The position numbers and the translations under genes were made by a program. A stretch of DNA of 64,000 nt, from contig JAOPYK010000098.1 of assembly GCA_025964695.1 (NCBI GenBank), positions 62,001 through 126,000 on the forward strand. The letters are read 5' to 3'. This stretch comes from Streptosporangiaceae bacterium (GTDB lineage Bacteria; Actinomycetota; Actinomycetes; Streptosporangiales; Streptosporangiaceae). The notes beneath the pieces are model-generated. The model was given only the letters and a program-made list of their open reading frames with translations, was not told the origin of the DNA and did no database searches. Every line of letters starts with the position of its first letter. Position 1 is the stretch's first letter. This document shows, piece by piece, positions 17,655 through 25,613 of the stretch.

Positions 17655-18764
17655 TCAGGACAGGGTGGCCTCGGCGGCGATGACGGCGTCGACCTCTCTC
17701 TTGCGCTCGGCCTCCTCGGCGGCGAACCGGTCGGCGTCCAGCTTCTCGGCGATGTCCTCGTCCTGCTTCATGAGGGCGTCAAGGTCCTGCCGGGACATGT
17801 CCAGTACACCCATGTCGTCATAGGCCCGCTGGATGCGCTCGCTCCACAGGCCGATGTCCTTGACGCACGGCACGATCCGGCTGAACAGGAAGCTCTGGTA
17901 CATCTTCATATACGGCGACTCGTCGGCGACCTTCTTCATCTCCCGAGGGTCGATGCCGAAGTTCTCCCAGATCTCGAGGCCGCGGATCCTGTCCCGCATC
18001 AGGTAGCAGCCCTCGATGACGAACTCCTCGCGCTCCTTGAGCTCCGCCGGGCTGAGCTGCTTGTAGAGGTCGCGCAGCGCCATCCGCCCGAAGGCGACAT
18101 GGCGGGCCTCGTCCTGCATGACGTACGCCAGGATCTGCCTGGGCAGCGGCTTCTTGGTGATGTCGCGGGCGACGCCGAAGGCGGCCAGCGCGAGGCCTTC
18201 GATGAGCACCTGCATACCCAGGTAGGGCATGTCCCAGCGGGAGTCGTTGAGGGTGTCGTTGAGCAGGCCCTGGAGTTTCGCGTTGATCGGGTAGATCATC
18301 CCGACCTTCTCGTGCAGGAAGCGCGAGAAGGTCTCGGCGTGCCGGGCCTCGTCCATGGTCTGGGTGGCCGAGTAGAACTTCGAGTCGAGATCCGGGGTCG
18401 ACTCCACGATGCGGGCGGCGACGATCATCGCACCCTGCTCACCGTGCAGGAACTGGGAGAACTGCCAGCTGGCGAGGTGCTGCCGGATGTCCTTGAGGTT
18501 CTGCTCGCTCATCCGGTCCCAGTACTTCGTGCCATAGATCGCCATGGCCTGGTCCGGTGTGCCGAGCACGTTGTAGGGATCGACCTCGAGCGACCAGTCG
18601 ATCCTGGTGGCCGAGTCCCACTGCTTGTCCTTGCCCTTCTGGTACAGATCGAGAAGGTGCCGCCGTCCGTCGTCGTACTCCCAGGTGAAGCGGGTGTCGC
18701 CGGTCAGCGGTATGTCCCAGGTGGACCTGTCCACGGGCTTGCTGTAGAAGTCGTGGGTCGACAT
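17655..18764 (-). CDS. Ferritin-like diiron protein (R2-like oxidase family)
   Basis: A 369-residue helical protein with two carboxylate-histidine iron motifs: HGEQGAM then DEARHAETFSRFL, and EGLALAAF then QDEARHVAFG. That E-ExxH-E-ExxH-like pattern is the diiron centre of ribonucleotide-reductase R2-like oxidases and N-oxygenases. The R2 tyrosyl-radical context and an R1 partner are absent, so it is more likely an oxygenase or desaturase-like enzyme. The ATG has GAGGAG 6 bases upstream. It diverges from a TetR gene across a double operator-like repeat, suggesting substrate-induced control. It lies near a Baeyer-Villiger-type monooxygenase and an SDR, which may act on the same hydrophobic compound. 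Confidence 0.85.
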   Translation of the reverse strand: MSTHDFYSKPVDRSTWDIPLTGDTRFTWEYDDGRRHLLDLYQKGKDKQWDSATRIDWSLEVDPYNVLGTPDQAMAIYGTKYWDRMSEQNLKDIRQHLASWQFSQFLHGEQGAMIVAARIVESTPDLDSKFYSATQTMDEARHAETFSRFLHEKVGMIYPINAKLQGLLNDTLNDSRWDMPYLGMQVLIEGLALAAFGVARDITKKPLPRQILAYVMQDEARHVAFGRMALRDLYKQLSPAELKEREEFVIEGCYLMRDRIRGLEIWENFGIDPREMKKVADESPYMKMYQSFLFSRIVPCVKDIGLWSERIQRAYDDMGVLDMSRQDLDALMKQDEDIAEKLDADRFAAEEAERKREVDAVIAAEATLS

Positions 18765-18806
18765 GGGTGCTCCTCATCGTTGTGAGCCGGGGCCGACTGC
18801 ACGGTG

Positions 18807-18839
18807 ACGTACGACGTACGTCTAACGTACGATGTACGT
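18807..18839. promoter_or_regulatory. Paired 15-bp palindromic operators
   Basis: ACGTACGACGTACGT (18807-18821) and ACGTACGATGTACGT (18825-18839) are near-palindromes spaced 18 bases centre to centre, under two helical turns. They lie between divergent genes for the diiron protein and a TetR regulator. Two adjacent dyads are typical for two TetR dimers. Binding is inferred. Confidence 0.75.
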
Positions 18840-18892
18840 ACCGTGCCATGCTGGTCGTACGGGTGTCAATGGACATGAGAGAGGTGTGGCAG

Positions 18893-19603
18893 GTGCCACG
18901 AGGGCCGGAAACCGTGCCGGTGCGCGCCGCGCTCAGCCGGGATCGGATCATCGGCGCCGCCATCGAGGTGATCGAGCGCGAGGGCGAGGCGGCCCTGTCG
19001 ATGCGCCGGATCGCCACCGAGCTCGGCGTCGCGGTCATGTCGCTCTACAACCACGTGTCCAACAAGGCGGCCCTGCTGGACGGGGTGGCCGAACGCATCC
19101 TGGCCGGCATGGAGGTCGGCGACGATGCTCCCGCTGGCGTGCGTCCCCGGCCGCTTGCGGAGCGTGAGCACTGGACCGCGCGGGCGCGGGCACTGATCCG
19201 GGCCTACCGCAAGGTCGCCCATGACTATCCGCGCTGCGTGACGCTGGTGCTGACCCGCAAGATCGACGCTCCGTCCGGGATGCGCCCGGTAGAGCACGCG
19301 CTGGCCCTGGCGGCGGACGCCGGCTTCGACGGTGAGACTTCGGTGCGCATCATGCGCGCGCTGCTGGCTTATGCGATCGGTGCGCAGATGCGCGAAGTCG
19401 GCGCGGCCAAGCTGCTCGACTACCTGCCGAACAAGACCGCCGAGCGCTTCGACCGGCTCGACCCCGGGCAGTTCCCGCATGTCGTGTCGTTCCAGGACGA
19501 GCTGCTGAGCCACGACCCGGAGACCGACTTCGAGTTCGGCCTGGACCTGATGCTCAGTGCTCTGGATCAGCTGCCGCGTCGCGGGGGGCGAGGTACGGGC
19601 TGA
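18893..19603 (+). CDS. TetR-family repressor with TetR_C domain
   Basis: Helix-turn-helix at about residues 12-55 (RDRIIGAAIEVIEREGEAAL, MRRIATELGVAVMSLYNHVS), followed by a ligand-binding domain of about 170 residues like that of tetracycline repressor relatives. The GTG at 18893 is chosen because GAGAGAGGTG ends 6 bases upstream; in-frame ATGs at 18869 and 18875 are alternatives. It is divergent from the diiron gene and next to the paired dyads, so it most likely represses both. Its 3' end overlaps the 3' end of a second, convergent tetR gene by 50 bases. Confidence 0.9.
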   Translation: MPRGPETVPVRAALSRDRIIGAAIEVIEREGEAALSMRRIATELGVAVMSLYNHVSNKAALLDGVAERILAGMEVGDDAPAGVRPRPLAEREHWTARARALIRAYRKVAHDYPRCVTLVLTRKIDAPSGMRPVEHALALAADAGFDGETSVRIMRALLAYAIGAQMREVGAAKLLDYLPNKTAERFDRLDPGQFPHVVSFQDELLSHDPETDFEFGLDLMLSALDQLPRRGGRGTG

Positions 19604-20219
19604 GCCCGTGCCAGCAGAAGTCGGTGACGTAGCGGGCCGCGTCCTGGGCCGTCAGCTCCGGACGCTGCAGGCGCCACAGCGTCAGCCGCTCGCACGCGCC
19701 GATGATGATCTCGGTGAAGGCCTCGAGGGCCTGGGTGGGCGCGTCCGGCGCGAACGCGGCCAGTATCGGTGTGATCAGTGCGCTCTGCTGGCGGCGGGTG
19801 GCCTCGATGTCCTCGCCCGCCGCGGACAGCACCACCGGCTCCTGTAGCACCATGGCCATCGACCGGCTGTGCTCGTCGGTGAACACGAAGTAGGCCAGCA
19901 TCCCCCGGCTCAACACCTCGCGGGGGGTGGTGGCCTCCGCCATGGCGGCCTGGGTGGCCTGGTAGAGCCCGGCCCGGGAGCGGGCGATGGCGGCGCGCAG
20001 CAGGCCTTCCTTGGAGCCGAAGTATTCGTACAGCATCGGCTTGGAAACGCCACAGCGATCGGCGATCTCCTCCATGGAAACGCCGCGGTAACCGAGCTCG
20101 GCGAAGACCTCCTCGGCCACGTCGAGCATCTGTCTTTCCCGCTCGGCACGGGACATCCGCCGTCGGCGAGTCCGCGGGGGAGTCCCCACGGTCGCACGGG
20201 ATGGTGTGGTGCCGCTCAC
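19554..20219 (-). CDS. TetR-family transcriptional regulator
   Basis: 221 residues. The N-terminal DNA-binding domain is preceded by an Arg-rich arm (RTRRRRMSRAERERQM) and shows AEEVFAELGYRGVSMEEIAD and CGVSKPMLYEYFGSKEGLL. The C-terminal domain has the usual helical ligand pocket, with TEIIIGACERLTLWRL. It starts with GTG at 20219. It is divergent from the Baeyer-Villiger-type monooxygenase gene, with a 27-bp dyad between them, so it probably controls that gene. Its tail overlaps the convergent tetR by 50 bases, meaning the two C-termini are read from both strands of one segment. Confidence 0.92.
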   Translation of the reverse strand: MSGTTPSRATVGTPPRTRRRRMSRAERERQMLDVAEEVFAELGYRGVSMEEIADRCGVSKPMLYEYFGSKEGLLRAAIARSRAGLYQATQAAMAEATTPREVLSRGMLAYFVFTDEHSRSMAMVLQEPVVLSAAGEDIEATRRQQSALITPILAAFAPDAPTQALEAFTEIIIGACERLTLWRLQRPELTAQDAARYVTDFCWHGLSPYLAPRDAAADPEH

Positions 20220-20255
20220 GTACGAATCCTATCCCTCGGATCTACCGCCAGTAAC

Positions 20256-20282
20256 CTACTGATGGTAACTTACTAGCAGTAG
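20256..20282. promoter_or_regulatory. 27-bp operator-like dyad
   Basis: CTACTGATGGTAA, a central C (20269), then TTACTAGCAGTAG. The arms match at 11 of 13 positions. It lies between the divergent tetR and monooxygenase genes, 18 bases before the monooxygenase ATG, where a bound repressor would block transcription. Confidence 0.75.
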
Positions 20283-20299
20283 ATTAGGAGAAGCGAGGG

Positions 20300-21760
20300 A
20301 TGATGAGCGACCAGCCCCAGATCGTCATCGTCGGGTCCGGGTTCGCCGGCCTCGGAATGGCGATCCAGCTCAAGAAGGCCGGCTTCCACGACTTCGTGGT
20401 GCTGGAGAAGAGCGACGCCCTGGGTGGGACCTGGCACCACAACACCTATCCCGGTTGCGCCTGCGACGTGCCGTCCCCCATGTACTCCTACTCCTTCGAG
20501 CTCAATCCGGGCTGGACGCGGCTGTTCGCGCCGCAGGGGGAGATCTGGGAGTACATGCGGCGCTGCGCCGAGAAGTACGCAATCGATTCGCATCTGCGAT
20601 GCAACAGCACGGTAGAGCTTCTCGAGTGGGACGGTGCGGCCGGCCGCTGGAATGTCACCACGGCGAACGGTGAGATCTACACCCCCAGGGCGGTGGTCTC
20701 CGGAGTCGGAGCGCTGCACATCCCGTCCTACCCGGAACTGCCGGGTCTGGAGAACTTCCAGGGCACCACCTTCCACTCCGCCGACTGGAACCACGACTAC
20801 GACCTGACCGGCAAGCGAGTCGCCGTCATCGGCACCGGTGCCAGTGCCATCCAATTCGTGCCGCGGATCGCCGAGCAGGTCGCGGAGCTGAAGGTGTTCC
20901 AGCGGACGCCGCCCTGGATCCAGCCGAAGCCGGACATCGAGATCCCCGCGCGGGTCCGGAGCGCCTTCGCCACGGTTCCCGGGCTGGGCCGGGCGGTGCG
21001 CAACCAGATCTACTGGACCCTGGAGGCCCGGGCGGTCGGCTTTACCATCGATCCGCGGCTGAACAAGCCGATGGACTGGATGGCCCGCAGGCACATCGCC
21101 AAGCAGATCGCCGACCCCGGGCTGCGTGCCAAGGTGACCCCGGATTACACCATCGGGTGCAAGCGGGTGCTGCTGTCCAACGACTACTACCCGGCGCTCA
21201 CCCGGCCCAATGTGGACCTGGTCACCGACGGTGTCGCGGAGGTGCGCGAGCATTCCATCGTCACCACCGCCGGTGCGGAGTTCGAGGTGGACGCGATCAT
21301 CTACGGCACCGGCTTCAAGGTGGTGGACGGCCTCGCCGAGCAGCACATCATCGGCCGGGACGGCGTGAAGATCCAGGAGATCTGGGAGAACGGTGTCGAG
21401 GCCCACCACGGCATCACGATCCCCGGCCTGCCCAACTTCTTCATGTTGCTGGGCCCCAATACCGGGCTCGGCCACAACTCCGTCGTGTTCATGATCGAGC
21501 AGCAGGTCGAGCATGTGATGAGCTGCCTGCGGCTGCTTTCGGACCGCAAGGCCGACACCATCGAGGTCAGGCCGGAGGCCATGCGCCGGTTCAACGACCG
21601 GTTGCACCGGCGGCTGCGCAAGGCCGTCTGGAGCGAGGGCGGCTGCCAGAGCTGGTACCTCGACGAGCACGGCGTCAACCGCACGCTGTGGCCCGGATTC
21701 ACCTTCGAGTACTGGGCGGCCACCCGCAAGGCCAAGCCCGCGGACTACCGCATCGGCTGA
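20300..21760 (+). CDS. FAD-dependent Baeyer-Villiger-type monooxygenase
   Basis: A class B flavin monooxygenase of 486 residues that inserts oxygen into ketones or oxidises S or N atoms with NADPH. It has the FAD Rossmann motif GSGFAGLG near residue 12, the Baeyer-Villiger fingerprint FQGTTFHSADWNHD near residue 150 (FxGxxxHxxxW), and the NADPH motif VIGTGASAIQ after it. Overall it resembles mycobacterial EthA/MymA-type enzymes. An AGGAG lies 9 bases before ATG; the next in-frame ATG is also possible. It is divergent from a tetR with an operator between. The convergent SDR and nearby diiron protein suggest a pathway for a lipid-like or ketone substrate. Confidence 0.93.
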   Translation: MMSDQPQIVIVGSGFAGLGMAIQLKKAGFHDFVVLEKSDALGGTWHHNTYPGCACDVPSPMYSYSFELNPGWTRLFAPQGEIWEYMRRCAEKYAIDSHLRCNSTVELLEWDGAAGRWNVTTANGEIYTPRAVVSGVGALHIPSYPELPGLENFQGTTFHSADWNHDYDLTGKRVAVIGTGASAIQFVPRIAEQVAELKVFQRTPPWIQPKPDIEIPARVRSAFATVPGLGRAVRNQIYWTLEARAVGFTIDPRLNKPMDWMARRHIAKQIADPGLRAKVTPDYTIGCKRVLLSNDYYPALTRPNVDLVTDGVAEVREHSIVTTAGAEFEVDAIIYGTGFKVVDGLAEQHIIGRDGVKIQEIWENGVEAHHGITIPGLPNFFMLLGPNTGLGHNSVVFMIEQQVEHVMSCLRLLSDRKADTIEVRPEAMRRFNDRLHRRLRKAVWSEGGCQSWYLDEHGVNRTLWPGFTFEYWAATRKAKPADYRIG

Positions 21761-21784
21761 GCCGCGAGACCGGGCCGCGGGGAC

Positions 21785-21814
21785 GCCCCGACCCCGCCCA
21801 GGCGAGGTCGGGGC
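21785..21814. terminator. Bidirectional hairpin terminator
   Basis: GCCCCGACC (21785-21793) pairs with GGTCGGGGC (21806-21814). The inner CGCC/GGCG extends the stem after one mismatch. It lies between the convergent monooxygenase and SDR stop codons. Confidence 0.7.
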
Positions 21815-21853
21815 ACGGCCGCTGGTAGCCCGGTTCGTCAGGTAGCCGGCTGC

Positions 21854-22615
21854 TCAGGCTCTGGGGCCACCGGCGACGTAGATGACCTGGCCGGTGACGT
21901 ACGAGGAGTCGGGGCCGCACAGGAACGACACGACGCCGGCGATGTCGTCGGGGGTGCCGACCCGGCGCAGCGGGATCACCTTCGCGGCCGCCGCCTTGCG
22001 TTCGTCGGCGTCGGCCCCGGCCCGCTCCGCCACCGACTTGGTCATGGCGGTGTCGATGAAGCCGGGTGCCACGGCGTTGACGTGCACCCCGAAGGGGCCG
22101 AGTTCGATGGCGAGGGTCTTGGTCATGCCCTGGAGCCCGGCCTTGGCGGTGGAGTAGTTCGTCTGGCCGCGGTTGCCGAGCGCCGCCGTGCTACTCAGGT
22201 TGACGATCCGGCCCCACGCGCCGGCGACCATGTGCCGCTGCGCCGCGCGCGAGCACAGGAAGGTGCCCTTGAGGTGGATGTCGATGACGGTGTCCCAGTC
22301 CTCGTCGGACATCTTGAACAACAGGTTGTCGCGAATCACCCCGGCGTTGTTTACCAGGACGTCGAGGGAGCCCAGTTCCTGGACGGTCCGCTGGACCGCG
22401 GCCTCCACCTGATCCTTGCTGGAGACGTCGCAGGCGACCGTGATCGCCTCGCCACCGGCCGCGCGGATCGCCTCGGCGGTGCCCTTGCCGGACTCCTCGG
22501 TCAGATCCACCACGGCGACCTTCGCGCCGTCGACCGCCAGCCTGAGCGCCGACGCCGCGCCAATGCCCTGGGCCGCTCCCGTCACGAACGCGGTTCTTCC
22601 GGTCAGATGGCTCAT
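21854..22615 (-). CDS. SDR oxidoreductase, FabG-like 3-ketoacyl reductase type
   Basis: 253 residues with TGAAQGIG, acidic residue in VAVVDLT, NNAGVIRD, the catalytic Ser of VNLSSTAALG, YSTAKAG and the loop VAPGFIDTAMT. This pattern is close to FabG, which reduces 3-ketoacyl-ACP, but the Asp at the end of strand two favours NAD. A role as an alcohol or hydroxyacyl dehydrogenase in the neighbouring oxidation cluster fits better than fatty-acid synthesis. The ATG has AGGA 6 bases upstream. A perfect dyad at 22708-22730 lies between it and a divergent tetR. Confidence 0.9.
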   Translation of the reverse strand: MSHLTGRTAFVTGAAQGIGAASALRLAVDGAKVAVVDLTEESGKGTAEAIRAAGGEAITVACDVSSKDQVEAAVQRTVQELGSLDVLVNNAGVIRDNLLFKMSDEDWDTVIDIHLKGTFLCSRAAQRHMVAGAWGRIVNLSSTAALGNRGQTNYSTAKAGLQGMTKTLAIELGPFGVHVNAVAPGFIDTAMTKSVAERAGADADERKAAAAKVIPLRRVGTPDDIAGVVSFLCGPDSSYVTGQVIYVAGGPRA

Positions 22616-22707
22616 TCGGGATCCTGCCTTTCACGTATGGAACGGTCAGCGTAGGGACCGGTCAGCGTAGGCCCAGTCACTTTTACGACCAATCACCCTC
22701 GAGACTA

Positions 22708-22730
22708 ATTCTAGAAGGACGTTCTAGAAT
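22708..22730. promoter_or_regulatory. Perfect 9-bp inverted repeat operator
   Basis: ATTCTAGAA, spacer GGACG, then its exact complement TTCTAGAAT. It is AT-rich in a GC-rich setting and sits between the divergent SDR and tetR genes, about 95-115 bases from each start. Confidence 0.75.
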
Positions 22731-22842
22731 ATCCTTAGCCTCGGCTCACAGCCGGGGGCGTGTCAAGACCCGGCTGCCGGGCGGAACCGGGACGTGGGTG
22801 GACGTGGGTGGACGCGGGTGGGGAAGGATGCACGATGGCGCC

Positions 22843-23472
22843 ATGAGGACGACGAACCAGCCGGGCGACGGCTCCGCGGAGACCGGCGGGAGGCAGTGGG
22901 CCCGGGCCGACGCGACCCGCCGAGCGCTGCTGGACGCGGCCCAGGAGATCTTCGCCGACCGCGGATACCCCGACGCGGGCATCGCCGAGATCGTCGAGCG
23001 CTCCGGCATCAGCGTCGGCAGCCTCTACCACCACTACGGCGGGAAGGCTGGGCTGTATCTCGCGCTCTGGGAGGAGTACACCACCGAGCAGGAGCGACAG
23101 GCCGCCCTCGCCGTCGCGAAGGCCCGCAAGAGCGGTGAGACCGATCCCATCGCCCTGTTCATCGCGGGCGCCCGGGCTTTCCTGGACGTGTGCTGGCAGC
23201 AACGGGAGGCGTCCCGGCTCTTCCAGTCGGGAGAGGGCCCCAGCGGGTTCGCCCTGATGCGCCGTGGCCGGGTCCGTCAGTGGATCGGCCAGAACACCCG
23301 GCTGCTGCGGGGTCACGGCGGTGAACGCGCCGCTCAAGTCCTGGCCCTCGTGCTGACCACCGTGATGGGTGAGGCCGGACGCGAGGTCGCCGCCGCCGCG
23401 GACCAGGCCGAGGCCCATGAGATCATCGATGAGGTCTGCCGTATTCTCATCCGGCTCTCCCGGCCCACCTGA
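22843..23472 (+). CDS. TetR-family transcriptional regulator
   Basis: 209 residues from the chosen ATG; in-frame ATG at 22828 lies directly against a GGGAAGG and could be used instead. The DNA-binding domain shows RRALLDAAQEIFADRGYPDA, GIAEIVERSGISVGSLYHHYGGKAGLY. The C-terminal domain contains a Trp/Cys-containing pocket (FLDVCWQQREASRLF). It is divergent from the FabG-like SDR across the ATTCTAGAA dyad and so likely controls it. It is the third TetR regulator in 5 kb, each paired with one enzyme gene. Confidence 0.9.
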   Translation: MRTTNQPGDGSAETGGRQWARADATRRALLDAAQEIFADRGYPDAGIAEIVERSGISVGSLYHHYGGKAGLYLALWEEYTTEQERQAALAVAKARKSGETDPIALFIAGARAFLDVCWQQREASRLFQSGEGPSGFALMRRGRVRQWIGQNTRLLRGHGGERAAQVLALVLTTVMGEAGREVAAAADQAEAHEIIDEVCRILIRLSRPT

Positions 23473-23507
23473 TCGTACGTTGCGCCGCCGGCGGCCCGAG
23501 GCCATGC

Positions 23508-23640
23508 GCGGTCACCACCAGCGGTCACTACCAGAGGTCAGTGCCAGCGGGTACGAGCGGCTACGAGCGATCAGTGCCGCAGTCAGTCAGTGGTCAGCAC
23601 GTGCGGTCAGTACCGCCGGTGAGTGCCGCAGTCAGTACCA
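23508..23640. repeat. 13-bp degenerate tandem array reaching into a gene end
   Basis: Units such as GCGGTCACCACCA, GCGGTCACTACCA, GAGGTCAGTGCCA, then shorter 10-base variants, and finally GCAGTCAGTACCA (23628-23640). That last unit is the reverse complement of the end of the transglycosylase-like gene and contains its Trp-Tyr-stop codons. Confidence 0.7.
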
Positions 23641-24393
23641 GTGGTGGGCCTGCCAGAATGACCACGCTCCACAGGGGTCGTGGTAGCGAGCCTTGATGTA
23701 GCTGAGCCCCCAGGAGATCTGGGTGGCCGAGTTGGTCTGCCAGCGGGGTCCGGCGGAGGCCATCTTGGAGCCTGGAAGCGCCTGCGGAATGCCGTAGGCG
23801 TTGGAGCCCGGGTTGTCGGCCCGCTCGTTCCATTGGCTTTCATGGGTCCACATCGTCAGCAGCGACGGCCAGCAGCCGCTCCAGCCCTTGAGCGCGTTCA
23901 TCTGCTTGCCGAGTGCCTTGTTCTGTGCCGTGGTCGGGTTGGCCTTGGCCAGCGCCGCCGCCTTCTTGGCGGCGTCCCTCCTGGCCTGCAGCCTGGCCTT
24001 CAGCGCGGCGGCGGCCTTGGCGTCCCGCTTCGCCTTCTCGGCCAGCAGTCGGTCCGACGCCACCTGTTTCTCGTACGCCCGCTGCTTGGCGGAGGCCACC
24101 GCGTTCGCCGTGACCGGGTCCATGTCGGACTGCTGGTTCACGAGATCGCCGAGTTGCTCGACGGACATGCCGGCGGCGGCCGGCGGACCGGCGTTGCCGG
24201 GGGTGAAGTAGAAGACGCCCACGCCCACGGCCATGATCGCGGCGCAGATGATCGTGGCGTTGTGGGTGAGGATCCGTACGAACAGCGGTGCGGTATCGAC
24301 CGGCCGTCTCGAGGGCGGCCGTCTTGAGGGCGGGCGTTTCCGGGGCGCGGCGGTACGCGGCCGTCGCGGGGGGCTTTGGGGAACGTGCCGCAT
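23632..24393 (-). CDS. Membrane-anchored lysozyme-like transglycosylase-fold protein
   Basis: 253 residues: a basic Pro/Arg-rich cytoplasmic head (about 36 residues), a membrane helix (IICAAIMAVGVGVFYF), an Ala/Lys-rich coiled-coil stalk (about residues 85-145), then a compact C-terminal domain. That domain has LLTMWTHESQWNERADN, with a Glu placed like the catalytic acid of transglycosylases, NAYGIPQALPGSKM, QISWGLSYIKARY and a closing Trp/His-rich end. These features match the short SLT-like domains of actinobacterial cell-wall hydrolases. It probably cuts peptidoglycan outside the membrane. Two Cys (GWSGCWP and HDPCGAW) may form a disulfide. The last codons lie inside a repeat array. Confidence 0.85.
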   Translation of the reverse strand: MRHVPQSPPRRPRTAAPRKRPPSRRPPSRRPVDTAPLFVRILTHNATIICAAIMAVGVGVFYFTPGNAGPPAAAGMSVEQLGDLVNQQSDMDPVTANAVASAKQRAYEKQVASDRLLAEKAKRDAKAAAALKARLQARRDAAKKAAALAKANPTTAQNKALGKQMNALKGWSGCWPSLLTMWTHESQWNERADNPGSNAYGIPQALPGSKMASAGPRWQTNSATQISWGLSYIKARYHDPCGAWSFWQAHHWY

Positions 24394-24771
24394 GGATACG
24401 TAGATTGCCCCAAGATCGTCGTTCTCTGTATGGTTTCCGGCTTTTTTCTCGGCAGAGGTCGAATAGCCCGCTACGACCCCGTACGGGCCACGGGATGATC
24501 GGCAGGCCCAGCCGTCCCGCGCGCCTTCGGCGGGGACTGGTCGGGGTCGACGTGAAGTTAGCGGGGACTGATAGTAGCTTCCGACAAATCATGACTTAGC
24601 TACTAACTTCTTAGACCGACTTCCAATACAGTGCTCCAGATCACAGACGTGATTGTCGTCTCATCGCTGGGTGACGGTCATGTCGTGTGACGTCGGGCAG
24701 CGGTCGAGAGATCGATCGATGTCCGGGCCCGGATGGTCGCGTCGACGTCCGTGACGCCTAGGGAGGCTGGA
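24394..24771. other. 378-bp divergent control region before the Mce operon
   Basis: No gene beyond the tiny leader frame that follows. The stretch 24555-24640 is markedly AT-richer. It contains a TAGTAGC/GCTACTA inverted repeat (24571-24607) and CTAACTTCTTAG, candidate regulator sites or promoter elements for the Mce operon. A c-di-AMP riboswitch was considered for the opposite gene and not supported. Confidence 0.5.
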
Positions 24772-24810
24772 ATGCTTCGTCTTGCTGTTTTCGGTGAGGA
24801 TTTCGGCTGA
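24772..24810 (+). CDS. 12-residue leader peptide coupled to yrbEA
   Basis: MLRLAVFGEDFG then TGA, with GGGAGG 6 bases before the ATG. The stop overlaps the next start (TGATG), and the ribosome binding site of yrbEA (GGTGAGGA) lies inside it. This would couple translation of the Mce operon to the leader. It is short, so chance cannot be excluded. Confidence 0.4.
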   Translation: MLRLAVFGEDFG

Positions 24811-25613
24811 TGGCACTGCTGCTCGACAAGGGAGCAGGCATCGCCCGGAAGCGGGCCGGCTCGGCGCTGGACGTCACCGGAGAGCTCTGCGTCACCTTTC
24901 TGGAGGGGATGCGCCGCACCTGGGACATCCGTAGCTGGTGGGGCGAGTTCATCGAGCAGTGCTGGTTCATCGCCCGGGTGACAAGCGTCCCGATCTTCCT
25001 CATCGCGATACCGCTCGGAGCGACGATCTCCCTGCAGGTAGGTGAGATCTCCCGGCAGATCGGGGCTCAGTCGAGCACCGGAGCGGCCGTCGTCGCCGCG
25101 ATGGTCCAGCAGGTCGCCCCGCTGGCGGCGGCCCTGCTCATCTCCGGAGCGGGCGGATCCGCCATCGCCTCCGACATGGGCGCACGGAACATCCGCGACG
25201 AGCTCGCCGCGATGGAGGTCATGGGCATCAACCCGATCCACCGGCTCGTCACGCCACGGCTGTGGGCGGCCAGCACGATCGGCGTGCTGCTCTGCTCGCT
25301 GGTCATCCTCTCCGGCGTCGCGGGCGGCTTCTACTTCAATGTCATCCAGCAGGGCGTGAGCCCGGGAGCCTTCTTCGACGGCGCCGCCTCGCTGCTGCAA
25401 CTCTCGGACCTGCTCGTCACCCTGTTCAAGGCCTGGATCTTCGGCTTCATCGCCGGAGCCGTCGCCTGCTACATGGGCATGAACTGCGACTACGGTCCTG
25501 TCGGCGTCGGCCGGGCGGTCAACAAGTCGACGGTGGTCACCTCCATCCTGGTGTTCGCCGCCAACTACGTGATCTCCGCGCTGTACTTCGTACTCGTTCC
25601 CCCGAGGTTCTGA
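24810..25613 (+). CDS. yrbEA: YrbE/MlaE-type ABC permease, first subunit
   Basis: A 267-residue integral membrane protein of the MlaE family, one of two permeases that bind the Mce complex and the MceG-type ATPase to move lipids across the envelope. It has an N-terminal amphipathic region, about five membrane helices, and the family signature EVMGINPIHRLVTPRLWA after GAGGSAIASDMGA, including the conserved Glu-rich ERDELAAMEVMG-like coupling loop. The start overlaps the leader stop and its stop overlaps the next start by one base. It is the first large gene of a nine-gene operon. Confidence 0.95.
   Translation: MALLLDKGAGIARKRAGSALDVTGELCVTFLEGMRRTWDIRSWWGEFIEQCWFIARVTSVPIFLIAIPLGATISLQVGEISRQIGAQSSTGAAVVAAMVQQVAPLAAALLISGAGGSAIASDMGARNIRDELAAMEVMGINPIHRLVTPRLWAASTIGVLLCSLVILSGVAGGFYFNVIQQGVSPGAFFDGAASLLQLSDLLVTLFKAWIFGFIAGAVACYMGMNCDYGPVGVGRAVNKSTVVTSILVFAANYVISALYFVLVPPRF

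Noticed and set aside
17655-18764. Class Ib/Ic ribonucleotide reductase beta subunit
   Set aside because: The iron motifs fit the wider R2-like family, but no alpha subunit, NrdI or regulator is near, and the location is a catabolic cluster.
24394-24600. ydaO (c-di-AMP) riboswitch before the lysozyme-like gene
   Set aside because: Such riboswitches often precede actinobacterial wall hydrolases, but the conserved CCGAATCC and GGGGTGAAT elements are not present.
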